Assembly: GCF_007992075.1 (NCBI RefSeq) | Contig: NZ_BJZO01000008.1 | Coordinates: forward strand, 1-64,000 | Direction of reading: 5' to 3' | From: Pararhodospirillum oryzae | GTDB lineage: Bacteria > Pseudomonadota > Alphaproteobacteria > Rhodospirillales > Rhodospirillaceae | DNA: 64,000 bases | Shown: piece after piece, positions 1 to 8,363 of the stretch | Layout of the letters: every line of letters starts with the position of its first letter | Position numbering within the stretch: position 1 is the first letter of the stretch | Notes under the pieces: model-generated | Seen by the model: only the letters and a program-made list of their open reading frames with translations | Told to the model about the DNA's origin: nothing | The model's database searches: none | Program-made: the position numbers and the translations under genes

Positions 1-60
1 AGAGTAACTTCGAGGCCAGGTTGGGCCAGGAAATGGCCCAAGCTGGCCTCGGATTACTCT
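1..60. repeat. 60-base palindromic repeat, copy 1
   Basis: The element folds as three stacked stems. AGAGTAA pairs with TTACTCT (7 bp), followed by an asymmetric internal loop CTT/GA. CGAGGCCAG pairs with CTGGCCTCG (9 bp), followed by a G.G mismatch. TTGGGCCA pairs with TGGCCCAA (8 bp), closed by the loop GGAAA. A second copy in the same orientation lies at 41182-41241 with compensatory stem changes. Its right end abuts the rquA stop codon: the TAG at 59-61 uses its last two bases. There is no U-run on either side, so it does not look like a simple terminator. What lies to its left is outside the window. Confidence 0.85.
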
Positions 61-826
61 AGCGCCGGACGGCGACAACCTTCTGGTACAGACCGCCGAA
101 GAAGGTTTCCTTGGTCCAGGTGAACGCGTCGCGTTCCTCGGCGAAGTCGCTGATTTCCACGTCCCACAGGCCCATGGCGTAGGGCTCCAGGGTCTTGAAC
201 ACCCCGAACATGATCGGCTTCAAGGGGTGGTAGGGCAGGGGCTTGTGGTAATCCACGAACACCGCCTTGCCGCCCGGACGAACCGCGGCCAGCAGCGAGT
301 TGACGGCGCGGACCTTCCAGTCGTCGGGAATTTCGTGCAGCAGGAAGAAGCAGCACACGCCATCAAAATCGCGGCCCACCGGATCGGCGGCGTTGGCGCG
401 CACCAGGTGGGTGTTGCTCAGACCGGCCAGCTTGGGCCGGGTGTGGGCGATCTGAACCGGCGCGATGTCGCGGACTTCCAGGTAGCCGGTGGGGCCGACC
501 ACGGCCGACAGCTCGCGCGAGAACGGGCCATAGACACATGCCGGCTGCAACACTTCCTGACCGGCCGAAAACTCGCGGTACGCCGAGGCCATCAGGCGGT
601 CGGCATTGCCCCACAGGATGAAGGACACCACCACGTGGCGGTCGAGCCAGCGCATGTTGCGCGGATCCAGATAGGCCCAGGTGTAGGTGCGACGCAGGTA
701 TTCGGGCAGGACGACCTGTTCATCGGTTTCCTGAGCCACGGGGGTATCGCCGCCTCGGGAAAAGGGGGACACAAATGCGTCAACTTCCTCGCCCAAAGGG
801 CTGAGGGCTCTCTCGGGCCTGTTCAT
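59..826 (-). CDS. rquA: RquA-type rhodoquinone biosynthesis protein
   Basis: RquA is required to make rhodoquinone from ubiquinone (established for Rhodospirillum rubrum); it uses S-adenosylmethionine and is related to class I methyltransferases. This 255-residue protein shows typical RquA sequence: LPEYLRRTYTWAYLDPRN near the N-terminus, then VVVSFILWGN. The usual glycine-rich SAM motif I is replaced by QPACVYGPFS, and later come FFLLHEIPDD, AVFVDYHKPLPYHPLKP and the C-terminal KETFFGGLYQKVVAVRR. The non-canonical motif I is the hallmark separating RquA from UbiE/Coq5 methyltransferases. The ATG at 826 is preceded by GGAGAG with 8-base spacing; a longer frame reaches 919 but has no comparable site. 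The next gene upstream on the strand is a START-domain protein of the quinone-binding COQ10 family. Confidence 0.88.
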   Translation of the reverse strand: MNRPERALSPLGEEVDAFVSPFSRGGDTPVAQETDEQVVLPEYLRRTYTWAYLDPRNMRWLDRHVVVSFILWGNADRLMASAYREFSAGQEVLQPACVYGPFSRELSAVVGPTGYLEVRDIAPVQIAHTRPKLAGLSNTHLVRANAADPVGRDFDGVCCFFLLHEIPDDWKVRAVNSLLAAVRPGGKAVFVDYHKPLPYHPLKPIMFGVFKTLEPYAMGLWDVEISDFAEERDAFTWTKETFFGGLYQKVVAVRR

Positions 827-979
827 GCGCTGCGCTCTCCAGGATTTAGTCGCTCGGGTGGCAGAAGGATCGGACGGGCGGGCGACGGCACCGCCCGGGA
901 GCCATCGCAACAATGCCATAGCGGGCGACAGCCGAGAATGCGTCGCCGGAGCGTAAAGGAACGCACGAAAGGGGCCGTG

Positions 980-1447
980 TCAAGCGGTGCGGTCCCCCTT
1001 CGCAACAAAGCGGCCATGTCTTCCGTACAAGGACCGGGCCCGATTGGCAAAGGCTTCGACCAAAGTTTTGGCTGCTTCGCGTGACAGGTGTCCCACAAGG
1101 CGGTCAAGGCCCAGGGTCGCCATCTCCAGGCCCATGTCAAGCCGGGTCAGCGATCCTTGGGGATGCGGCTCGAATCCCCACGTCAAGGTGAGCTGGCGCA
1201 AGCCTCCGCCGCGTGCCGTGACATGAATGCTCTCGGGGCGTATTAACCGCGTTTCCGATCCGAAATGCAAGCGCACCGGCCCCAGGCCCAGAATCTGGTC
1301 GGTCCGGTACAGCGAGGGCGTGCGGGTGATGATGCGGGCTTCCTGCCACCAGGGCACGAACGCCGGATAGGATTCGACATCGGCCACCAGATCAAACATC
1401 TGCTCGGCGGTGTAGGGAAGGACGCGCTGGGCGTGGTAACGGGGCAT
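980..1447 (-). CDS. COQ10/RatA-family START-domain protein
   Basis: The 155-residue protein is a single-domain polyketide-cyclase/START-like fold of the COQ10-RatA family, full length for the family. The family N-terminal signature is present: MPRYHAQRVLPYTAEQMFDL followed by VADVESYPAFVPWW. In mitochondria COQ10 binds ubiquinone and helps deliver it to respiratory complexes; in E. coli RatA has also been reported as a ribosome-association toxin. Here the neighbouring rquA on the same strand makes the quinone-chaperone role more plausible (inference). The ATG at 1447 lies 12 bases downstream of the response-regulator stop, so the three genes at 59-2134 may be co-transcribed. Confidence 0.85.
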   Translation of the reverse strand: MPRYHAQRVLPYTAEQMFDLVADVESYPAFVPWWQEARIITRTPSLYRTDQILGLGPVRLHFGSETRLIRPESIHVTARGGGLRQLTLTWGFEPHPQGSLTRLDMGLEMATLGLDRLVGHLSREAAKTLVEAFANRARSLYGRHGRFVAKGDRTA

Positions 1448-1459
1448 GAAAAAATCCGA

Positions 1460-2134
1460 TCAGCCGGTCAGGCCCAGGCGCTGGGCCGCGATCACCGCGC
1501 CGGTGCGGTTGTTGGCGCCCAGGGCCTTGAGAATGGCCGTGACGTGCAATTTGACCGTGCCCTCGGACAAGGCCAGGGCATGGGCGATTTCCTTGTTGGA
1601 CTTGCCCTGACCGATCAGGGCCAGCACCTCGCGCTGGCGCGGCGTCAGGGGCGAGGCCAGGGCCGGATCCGGCGCGCCCGGACCGCCCTGGGCATGGGAC
1701 CCGGCGTGACCCAGGCCCGCCGGAGCGGGCGCGTCGTCGAGCAAGGTTGGCGGCAGGTACAACCCCCCCGACAACACCAGCTTGAGCGCCCCCAGGATGA
1801 CCTTGCTGCTGGCGGCTTTCGAGATGAAGCCCGCCGCCCCCCGATGCACCGCCTCGCGCACCAGGGCGCCGTCCTCGCCGGCCGACAGCACCACGATCGG
1901 GCTGTCGGGAGCCAGGGCGCGCAGCCGCGCGAGGCCCTCGGTCCAGGGCAGGCCGGGCATCACCAGATCAACCAGAAGGAGATCGAAGGCCCCCGCAGGC
2001 TCGGCGCCGACCAGGGCCAGGGCTTCGTCGAACGAACGGGCCTCGACAACCTCGACCTCGGGGGCAAGGTCGCCCAGGACCAGGCGCAGACCATCGCGAA
2101 ACAGCTCGTGGTCGTCAGCAATCAGGAGTCGCAC
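1460..2134 (-). CDS. NarL/LuxR-family response regulator
   Basis: Two-component response regulator of 224 residues. The receiver domain (about 1-120) has the acidic pair in ADDH at 7-8, a phospho-acceptor Asp56 in LLVDLVMPG and Lys106 in FISKAAS. A Gly/Pro/Ala-rich linker follows (about 130-160). The C-terminal LuxR-type helix-turn-helix (about 163-224) reads LTPRQREVLALIGQGKSNKE then IAHALALSEGTVKLHV. The start is a GTG at 2134 with GGAGAGGG just upstream; a nearby ATG at 2150 is out of frame. No histidine kinase is adjacent, so the partner and targets are unknown. Its position directly upstream of the quinone genes leaves open a redox role, but the sequence does not show it. Confidence 0.88.
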   Translation of the reverse strand: MRLLIADDHELFRDGLRLVLGDLAPEVEVVEARSFDEALALVGAEPAGAFDLLLVDLVMPGLPWTEGLARLRALAPDSPIVVLSAGEDGALVREAVHRGAAGFISKAASSKVILGALKLVLSGGLYLPPTLLDDAPAPAGLGHAGSHAQGGPGAPDPALASPLTPRQREVLALIGQGKSNKEIAHALALSEGTVKLHVTAILKALGANNRTGAVIAAQRLGLTG

Positions 2135-2255
2135 GCACCCTCTCCGCCATGTCGGGGATCGGGCCCGGGAAAGGGCCTCCCTTAGTATGCCAGAGGCGGT
2201 TGGTTCTGCCCATCCCTTCCACGGGGGGCCGCGCCGTGAAGGGAGGGGCGACGGA

Positions 2256-3239
2256 TCAGAACTGGCGCTGGCGCTGGCGCCGGTGGGCCGGGGGCAGGGT
2301 GGTCGAGGCCTCCAGGTGGAACGCCCGGCCGACCTCGTTGCTGATCAGGGCATTGCGGGCGATGAACTCGGTCAGGAAGGCGTGCAGGCCGCGCCGGGTG
2401 ATGTCCTGGACCCGGCCGTAGCGCAGGCGGGCGTTGATCTCGCCGGCGAGGCGGGCGGCCTCGGTGTCGGGGCTCATTTCCTCCAGAAGCAGGCTGGCGG
2501 CGTGGGTGCAGTGGTGCAGCGAGCGCGGAAACTCGCGACGCAAGGTGAGTAGCTCGATCACCTTGCGCGGCTTGATTGAATCGCGGTACGTGATCCGGTA
2601 GGCCTTGAATGCCGACATGGCGCGCAGCACCGCGCCCCATTGGTAATAGTCCACCGCTTCGTCCAGCCGGTCCTCGTCGGGGGCCAGCACGTGATATTTC
2701 ACGTCAAGCAGGCGCGCGGTGTTGTCGCCGCGCTCGATGAACGTGCCCAGCCGGGTGAAGGAATAGGCATCGGTTTGCACCATGGTGCTGACCGTGGTGC
2801 CGTTGAACTGGTGGCAGCGTTCCTTGACCCACTCGAAAAACTCGCGAAACCCCCACTCCAGCAGCTTGGTGTAGGTGATCGAGCGCAGCTCCAGCCAGGT
2901 GGCGTTCAGGCTTTCGAACATCTCGACCGGCAGCACGAAGCGCTCGGCGCGGGCGTTCTCGCGCGCCGAGCCCAGGGTGGAAACGATGCTCGACGGGTTT
3001 TCGGGGTCCAGGGCCATGAACGCGATCACATGGCTGGCCGTGATTTCGTCGAAGCGGGCTTCGTAGGAAGGCTTCTGGCCGGAAATGATCAGGGCCGGTT
3101 CCCACTCCGCGCCCGAGCCCTCGCCGTTGTGGGGCAGCTGGTGCATGCGGTGCGACACATCCAGGATGCGGGCCATGTTTTCGGCCCGTTCCACGTAGCG
3201 GGCCATCCAGTACAGGTTGTCGGCGGTGCGGCTCAGCAT
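2256..3239 (-). CDS. alpha-E domain protein (DUF403)
   Basis: All-alpha protein of 327 residues beginning MLSRTADNLYWMARYVERAE, the classic alpha-E N-terminus. Further family features are LLEWGFREFFEWVKERC, the heptad GDNTARLLDVKYH and a C-terminal arginine-rich helix. The biochemical activity of alpha-E proteins is not firmly established. They are consistently encoded next to circularly permuted ATP-grasp ligases and transglutaminases and are predicted to work with them on a peptide-like product. Here the ATP-grasp gene lies 3 bases upstream on the same strand, so the two are almost certainly co-translated. A second alpha-E domain is fused to an ATP-grasp protein at 29416-32094. Confidence 0.92.
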   Translation of the reverse strand: MLSRTADNLYWMARYVERAENMARILDVSHRMHQLPHNGEGSGAEWEPALIISGQKPSYEARFDEITASHVIAFMALDPENPSSIVSTLGSARENARAERFVLPVEMFESLNATWLELRSITYTKLLEWGFREFFEWVKERCHQFNGTTVSTMVQTDAYSFTRLGTFIERGDNTARLLDVKYHVLAPDEDRLDEAVDYYQWGAVLRAMSAFKAYRITYRDSIKPRKVIELLTLRREFPRSLHHCTHAASLLLEEMSPDTEAARLAGEINARLRYGRVQDITRRGLHAFLTEFIARNALISNEVGRAFHLEASTTLPPAHRRQRQRQF

Positions 3240-3242
3240 GGT

Positions 3243-4658
3243 TCAGCGCTCCAGGACCCAGGTGTCTTTGGTACCGCCGCCTTGCGACGAGTTGACCACC
3301 AGCGACCCTTCCTTGAGGGCCACGCGGGTGAGCCCGCCCGGCACCACGTTGGTGGTCTTGCCGGTGAGCACGTAGGGGCGCAGATCGACATGGCGCGGGG
3401 CCAGCCCTTCGTTCACGAAGGTGGGGCAGGTGGACAGCGCCAGCGTGGGCTGGGCAATGAAGTTGCCGGGATTGGCCAGGATCCGGTCCTTGTAGGCCGC
3501 GATTTCCGTGCGCGACGCCTTGGGGCCCACGAGCATGCCGTAGCCGCCCGAGCCGTGCACCTCCTTGACCACCAGTTCATCAAGGTGTTCCAGCACGTAC
3601 TTGCGGTCGTCGTCGTCGTCCAGGTGATAGGTGGGCACGTTGCGCAGGATCGCTTTTTCGCCCAGGTAGAACTCGATCATCGCCGGCACGTAGTCGTACA
3701 CCGCCTTGTCGTCGGAAATGCCGGTGCCAATCGCGTTGGCGAGGGTGACCGTGCCCTTGCGGTAGGCCTCGAACAGGCCCGGCACGCCCAGCATGCTGTC
3801 CTTGCGGAAGGCCTGGGGATCCAGGAAATCGTCGTCGATGCGCCGGTAGATCACGTCCACGCGCTGCGGTCCCTCGACGGTGCGCATGTACACAAAGCCG
3901 TCGTCGACGAACAGGTCCTGCCCTTGCACCAGTTCCACGCCCATTTCATCGGCCAGGAAGGCGTGTTCGAAATAGGCGCTGTTGTACTGGCCCGGGGTCA
4001 GCAGCACCACGGTCGGACTGCCGACCGGCGACGGCGCCACGTATTTCAGGGTCTTGAGCAGTTCTTGCGGGTAGTGGTTGACCGGCGCCACCGAATAGCG
4101 GTCAAACAGATCCGGGAACAACCGCATCATCATGTCGCGGTTTTCCATCATGTAGGAAACGCCCGACGGGGTGCGCAGGTTGTCTTCCAGGACATGGAAT
4201 TCGTTTTCGCCCGTGCGCACGATGTCAACGCCGGCGATGTGCACGTACACGCCGCCCGGAGGCTCGAAGCCCACCATCTCGGCGCGGAACTGGTCGTTGT
4301 TCTCGACCAGGGCCCGGGGGACCTTGCCCGCCCTCAGGATTTCTTGCTCGTGGTACACGTCGTGAATGAAGCGGTTGAGCGCCATCACCCGCTGGCACAC
4401 CCCACGCGCCACGTAGTCCCATTCGTCGGCGCTGATGATGCGCGGCACCACGTCGAAGGGAATCAGGCGTTCGCTCCCCTGACTGTCGCCATACACGGCA
4501 AAGGTGATGCCGATGCGCTTGAAAAGCAGGTCGGCCTGGGTGTGTTTCTGGCGCAAGGTATCGATCGACGTGCGCGCCATCCAGGCGTCATAAGTCAGAT
4601 AAGGCGCTCGGATGCCACCATCGGGCCGTGTCATTTCGTCGAAAGGCAGGGAGGGCAT
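3243..4658 (-). CDS. Circularly permuted type 2 ATP-grasp protein
   Basis: Predicted carboxylate-amine ligase of 471 residues. Family features are the YGDSQGSERLIPFDVVPRII region, DVVPR followed by a Trp, LEDNLRTPSGVSYMMENR (nucleotide/metal site), VVLLTPGQYNSAYFEH, a central VDVIYRRIDDDFLDP, and a C-terminal SSQGGGTKDTWVLER typical of the DUF404/DUF407 arrangement. An acidic run HLDDDDDRKYV lies before the ATP-contacting VVKEVHGSGGYGML. I chose the ATG at 4658 because GGAG sits 6 bases upstream; an ATG 33 bases earlier has no such site. It forms a two-gene operon with the alpha-E gene. The substrate is unknown; amide-bond formation is inferred from the family. Confidence 0.92.
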   Translation of the reverse strand: MPSLPFDEMTRPDGGIRAPYLTYDAWMARTSIDTLRQKHTQADLLFKRIGITFAVYGDSQGSERLIPFDVVPRIISADEWDYVARGVCQRVMALNRFIHDVYHEQEILRAGKVPRALVENNDQFRAEMVGFEPPGGVYVHIAGVDIVRTGENEFHVLEDNLRTPSGVSYMMENRDMMMRLFPDLFDRYSVAPVNHYPQELLKTLKYVAPSPVGSPTVVLLTPGQYNSAYFEHAFLADEMGVELVQGQDLFVDDGFVYMRTVEGPQRVDVIYRRIDDDFLDPQAFRKDSMLGVPGLFEAYRKGTVTLANAIGTGISDDKAVYDYVPAMIEFYLGEKAILRNVPTYHLDDDDDRKYVLEHLDELVVKEVHGSGGYGMLVGPKASRTEIAAYKDRILANPGNFIAQPTLALSTCPTFVNEGLAPRHVDLRPYVLTGKTTNVVPGGLTRVALKEGSLVVNSSQGGGTKDTWVLER

Positions 4659-4778
4659 GGGAGACTCCGTTGCTACGGGCGCACTCCTCACGCTTAGGCC
4701 CTGACTGAATCTTCGTCAATGACCGTTTGGCGTCGCAAGGCCAGAACGAAAAAAAGGCAGATCGCTCCCCACGGGATC

Positions 4779-4982
4779 CTACTCGTTGACCACCTTGAGC
4801 ACCGGGCGCGGCTCACCCTCCTGGAGGGCGGCAACGGTTCTTTGGTATTCTTCCCAAGCATCCACATGGCTTTGCAGGGCCTGGCGCAGGCACGCGTCGA
4901 GACCCTGGCCGGCTTGTTCGGCCATGGCGCTCAGGCGATGGTACAGGTCTTCCGGGATGGTGAAGGCCAGCGTGTGGTCCAT
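4779..4982 (-). CDS. Small ribbon-helix-helix protein
   Basis: Putative 67-residue protein with a ribbon-helix-helix/CopG-like pattern: a short strand HTLAFTIPEDLYHRL, a first helix SAMAEQAGQG, and a second helix LDACLRQALQSHVDAWEEYQ. GGGAGAG lies 5 bases before the ATG at 4982; an upstream in-frame ATG at 5048 would add 22 unrelated residues. Proteins of this size often act as antitoxins or autoregulators, but no toxin-like gene is visible on either side (next is the ATP-grasp gene 120 bases downstream). It is best called an orphan DNA-binding protein. Confidence 0.65.
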   Translation of the reverse strand: MDHTLAFTIPEDLYHRLSAMAEQAGQGLDACLRQALQSHVDAWEEYQRTVAALQEGEPRPVLKVVNE

Positions 4983-5190
4983 GACGACTCTCCCTTGGGT
5001 CCGGCGTGGACCGCCCTGGTCTTGCGATCCAAACCAGGATAAAGACAACCGCTTCCCGCTTCAAGGGAGCGATGGGGACGAATCCGCCCGGCAAGGGTGT
5101 TTGCTGGTCAAACCCCTTGGGGGACGAGATGACGATTTTATCCTTCTTTGTCTGACTTTTTTCTTTACCTGATTTTTTCGAAAGACGGTC

Positions 5191-7224
5191 ATGGATCCCA
5201 ACCTGGAGCGCCCGTTCGATCTGCGTGTCAATCCCGCCGACCGCCTGACCTTGAGCGAGCCCGAGGAGGACGCCGCGAAGGCGCGGGAAGCGCTCCAGCC
5301 GGCCACGCCCCGCGCGGGGCGGGCAGCGTCCTCCCCCAAGGCCAAGGCCAAAACCAAAACCACCCGTCCGGCGCCGTCACGCCCGCCTTCCAAGGCGCGC
5401 GCCGCCAAGAGCGCGAACGGGGGCGGCGGCTCGGGCCGGGGCGGCAAGGGCGGATCCCCCCGGCGGCGGGGCGGCTTCCCCTGGGGGGCGGTGCGCCTGT
5501 TCCTGGTCATGTTCACATGGATGGTGATCCTGGGGCTGGGGGTGGTGGGCTGGTTTGCCTATGATCTGCCCGATCCGGCGGCCGAGGCCCGCACCACCCG
5601 GCGCCCGTCCGTGACCTTGCTGGCCGCCGACGGGCGCGAGATCGCCGCGTTCGGCGACCTGCACGGCGAAACCCTGCGCGCCCGCGACGCGCCGCCCGCC
5701 CTGATCCGCGCCATCCTGGCCACCGAGGACCGCCGCTTCCTCAGCCACTTCGGCCTTGATCTGGTGGGCATTGCCCGGGCCATGGTCACCAACTTGCGCG
5801 CGGGCCGGGTGGTTCAGGGGGGATCGACCATCACCCAGCAGGTGGCCAAGAACCTGTTCCTTACCCCCGAGCGCACGGTCCGGCGCAAGGTCCAGGAAGT
5901 GCTGCTGTCGCTGTGGCTGGAACGCTCCTTCACCAAGGAACAGATTCTGACCTTGTACATCAACCGGGTGTACCTGGGGGCCGGCACCCACGGGGTGGAC
6001 GCGGCGGCGCGGCGCTATTTCCACCGTCCGGCCCGCGACCTGACCTTGTACCAGGCCGCGATGCTGGCCGGCCTGCCCAAGGCGCCCTCGCGCTACAACC
6101 CCATCGCCAGCCCCGAGCGCGCCCGCTCCCGTACCCTTGAAGTGCTGCAAAACATGGTGGAAGCCGACTGGCTGACCCCCGAGGCCGCCCGCGCCGCCGC
6201 CGCCGAGGCGGCCACGGCGCTGCCCGGCGTGCAACGGGGCGTGGCCGGCGACTACTTCGCCGACTGGGTGCTGGAACAGGTGGATGACTATGCGGGCGTG
6301 CGCGACCGCGATCTGATCGTGCGCACCACCTTGAACCTGGATACCCAGGAAACCGCCGAGAAGGCGGTGTCCGAGGTGATGGACGCCGAGTCGGAAAAGG
6401 TCGGCGCCCGTCAGGCGGCCCTGGTCGCCTTGGATTTCAGCGGCGCGGTGCGGGCCATGGTCGGCGGGCGCGATCACGACCACGCCCCCTTCAACCGCGC
6501 CGCCCAGGCCCTTCGCCAGCCGGGCAGCGCCTTCAAGCCCTTTGTCTTCCTGGCCGGCCTGGAAGCGGGCCTGACCCCCGCGAGCACCCTGGAGGACGCC
6601 CCGGTCACGGTGGGAAGCTGGAGCCCCGGCAACTATACCGGGCGTTACAAGGGCCCGGTGAGCATGACCCAGGCCCTGGCCCTGTCGCTCAACACCGTGT
6701 CGGTGCGCATCACCGAGATGGCCGGGCGCGGCCAGGTGGTCAAGGTGGCGCGCCGCCTGGGCATCACCGGCAACCTGATGGCCCAGCCCTCGATCGCCCT
6801 GGGGGTGTTCGAGGTCTCGCCCCTTGACCTGACCTCGGCCTACGCCCCCTTCGCGAACGGCGGGCTGGCCGTGATGCCCTACGCGATCGAGTCGATCGTC
6901 GATCGCGACGGGCAGGTGGTCTATGCCCGCCAGCCCAGCGGCGAACGCCGGGTCATCAGCCCCGAAAACGTCGAGGCCATGAACCACATGCTGGAAGCCG
7001 TGGTCGCCTGGGGCACCGGCAAGGGCGCGGCCCTGCCGGGCAAGGTCGCCCGGGGCAAGACCGGCACCACCCAGGACTACCGCGACGCCTGGTTCGTGGG
7101 CTTCGCGGGCCAGACCCTGGCCGGGGTGTGGGTGGGCAACGATGATAACTCCTCCATGAACGGCGTCACCGGCGGGTCGCTGCCCGTGCACATCTGGCGC
7201 CGTTTCATGGAAGGCCAGCCCTGA
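5191..7224 (+). CDS. Class A penicillin-binding protein (PBP1A type)
   Basis: Bifunctional peptidoglycan glycosyltransferase/transpeptidase, 677 residues. A basic, low-complexity cytoplasmic tail (1-97, rich in Lys/Ala/Gly/Arg) precedes one membrane helix (about 98-125). The glycosyltransferase domain contains the catalytic motif ATEDRRF at 177-183 and GGSTITQQ at 210-217. The transpeptidase domain has SAFK at 446-449, SLN at 499-501 and KTGTT at 623-627. All catalytic motifs are intact. The start follows a weak GAAAG and lies in an AT-rich stretch, so a few residues of uncertainty remain. It is divergent from the small ribbon-helix-helix gene. A second class A enzyme (PbpC type) lies at 60135. 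Confidence 0.93.
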   Translation: MDPNLERPFDLRVNPADRLTLSEPEEDAAKAREALQPATPRAGRAASSPKAKAKTKTTRPAPSRPPSKARAAKSANGGGGSGRGGKGGSPRRRGGFPWGAVRLFLVMFTWMVILGLGVVGWFAYDLPDPAAEARTTRRPSVTLLAADGREIAAFGDLHGETLRARDAPPALIRAILATEDRRFLSHFGLDLVGIARAMVTNLRAGRVVQGGSTITQQVAKNLFLTPERTVRRKVQEVLLSLWLERSFTKEQILTLYINRVYLGAGTHGVDAAARRYFHRPARDLTLYQAAMLAGLPKAPSRYNPIASPERARSRTLEVLQNMVEADWLTPEAARAAAAEAATALPGVQRGVAGDYFADWVLEQVDDYAGVRDRDLIVRTTLNLDTQETAEKAVSEVMDAESEKVGARQAALVALDFSGAVRAMVGGRDHDHAPFNRAAQALRQPGSAFKPFVFLAGLEAGLTPASTLEDAPVTVGSWSPGNYTGRYKGPVSMTQALALSLNTVSVRITEMAGRGQVVKVARRLGITGNLMAQPSIALGVFEVSPLDLTSAYAPFANGGLAVMPYAIESIVDRDGQVVYARQPSGERRVISPENVEAMNHMLEAVVAWGTGKGAALPGKVARGKTGTTQDYRDAWFVGFAGQTLAGVWVGNDDNSSMNGVTGGSLPVHIWRRFMEGQP

Positions 7225-7275
7225 AACGGGCGGGGCGGTAACGGGGGAGGATTGACGGCGACGGACGGGGGCGCT

Positions 7276-7298
7276 ATTGGTTGTGCGATACAACTAAT
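7276..7298. promoter_or_regulatory. Candidate MarR-type operator
   Basis: ATTGGTTGT and ACAACTAAT form an inverted repeat with 9-base arms, one mismatch and a 5-base spacer (GCGAT). TTGT/ACAA half-sites of this kind are typical MarR-family operators. It sits immediately before, or overlapping, the start of the MarR-GNAT gene, as expected for autoregulation. This is inference from symmetry and position. Confidence 0.6.
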
Positions 7299-8279
7299 CG
7301 CGGGAGGCCGCCCCTGTCGCAGTCCTCACCCCTTGTTGACGACATCCGCTGTGTGTCGCGCCGGTTCGTGCGTGAACTGGGCTTCATGGGCGGCGATTTC
7401 GCCGGCACCGATTGGGCGCCCTCGTTCGTGCATGCCCTGATCGAGATCGAGGCGGGGGGGGTGACCGCCCGCGATCTGTCGGCGGCCCTGCGCCTGGAGA
7501 AATCAACCATCAGCCGCATGGTGCGCAAGCTGATCGCGTTCGGGGTCGTGGCCGAGCAGCCGGGCGCGGCGGACGCGCGCACCAAGGTCTTGTCGCTGAC
7601 CCCGGCCGGGCGCCAGCGGGTGGCGGAAATCCATGCCTTCGCGCGGGCCCAGGTGAATGGGGCCCTGGCGCGGTTGCGGCCCGGTCAGGAGCGCGTGGTG
7701 CTGGAGGGCCTGCGCCTGTACACCACCGCGCTGGCCGGGGAGGCGCCAGAGGCCGGGGCGCCGGCCCCGGTGACGATCGCGCCCGGGTACCGCACCGCCC
7801 TGATCGCGCGGATCACCCACCTGCACGCCACCTATTATGCCCGTGTCGCGGGGTTCGGACGTCGGTTCGAGGCCGTGGTGGCCGGGGGGCTGGCCGCGTT
7901 CTGCGACCGGCTGGACCACCCCGACACCGAGATCTGGACCGCGTTGATAAACGACGAGATCGTGGGATCGATCGCGATCGATGGCCAGGACCTGGGTTCG
8001 GGCCGCGCCCACTTGCGATGGTTCATCGTTGCCGACGGGGCGCGGGGGCTGGGGGTCGGGCGCGGGCTTCTGGCAACGGCGCTGGCGTTCGTGGACGCGC
8101 GCGCCTTTGCCCAAACCGATCTGTGGACCTTCAGCGGCCTGGATGCCGCCCGCCATCTGTACGAGGCCCACGGGTTTGCCCTGGTCGAGGAGTTTGCCGG
8201 CAGCCAGTGGGGCCAGGAAGTGCGCGAACAGCATTTCGTGAGAAAGAGCCCCGAAAAGGAGGCTCTGCTTTTCGGATAA
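7281..8279 (+). CDS. MarR-GNAT fusion: transcriptional regulator/N-acetyltransferase
   Basis: Up to 332 residues. The N-terminal part is a MarR winged helix (SFVHALIEIEAGGVTARDLS followed by LEKSTISRMVRKL and the wing AADARTKVLSLTPAG). The C-terminal part is a GNAT acetyltransferase with the acetyl-CoA loop RGLGVGRGLL and a terminal HGFALVEE. Such fusions are a recognised family; the acetylated substrate is unknown. The start is unclear. The TTG at 7281 lies inside the palindromic operator and lacks a good ribosome site, whereas GGGAGG at 7302-7307 is ideally placed for a CTG at 7314. The protein may therefore be 321 residues. Composition matches its surroundings. Confidence 0.82.
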   Translation: MCDTTNRGRPPLSQSSPLVDDIRCVSRRFVRELGFMGGDFAGTDWAPSFVHALIEIEAGGVTARDLSAALRLEKSTISRMVRKLIAFGVVAEQPGAADARTKVLSLTPAGRQRVAEIHAFARAQVNGALARLRPGQERVVLEGLRLYTTALAGEAPEAGAPAPVTIAPGYRTALIARITHLHATYYARVAGFGRRFEAVVAGGLAAFCDRLDHPDTEIWTALINDEIVGSIAIDGQDLGSGRAHLRWFIVADGARGLGVGRGLLATALAFVDARAFAQTDLWTFSGLDAARHLYEAHGFALVEEFAGSQWGQEVREQHFVRKSPEKEALLFG

Positions 8280-8363
8280 GTCGAGCGTAAATACAAGGAG
8301 CGAAAGCGCGGCGCCAGGCTCCGGTCGAGCGGCTTCCGGGTTTAAATAAAAACGTCTGTTGCG

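Noticed and set aside
1-60. Palindrome as the Rho-independent terminator of rquA
   Set aside because: It lies at the right place but no U-run follows on the minus strand within the window, and the second copy is not at a gene end.
5377-7293. Long open frame antisense to the class A PBP gene
   Set aside because: The PBP frame has all catalytic motifs; the antisense frame is His/Gly/Gln-rich low complexity, a by-product of GC-rich codon use.
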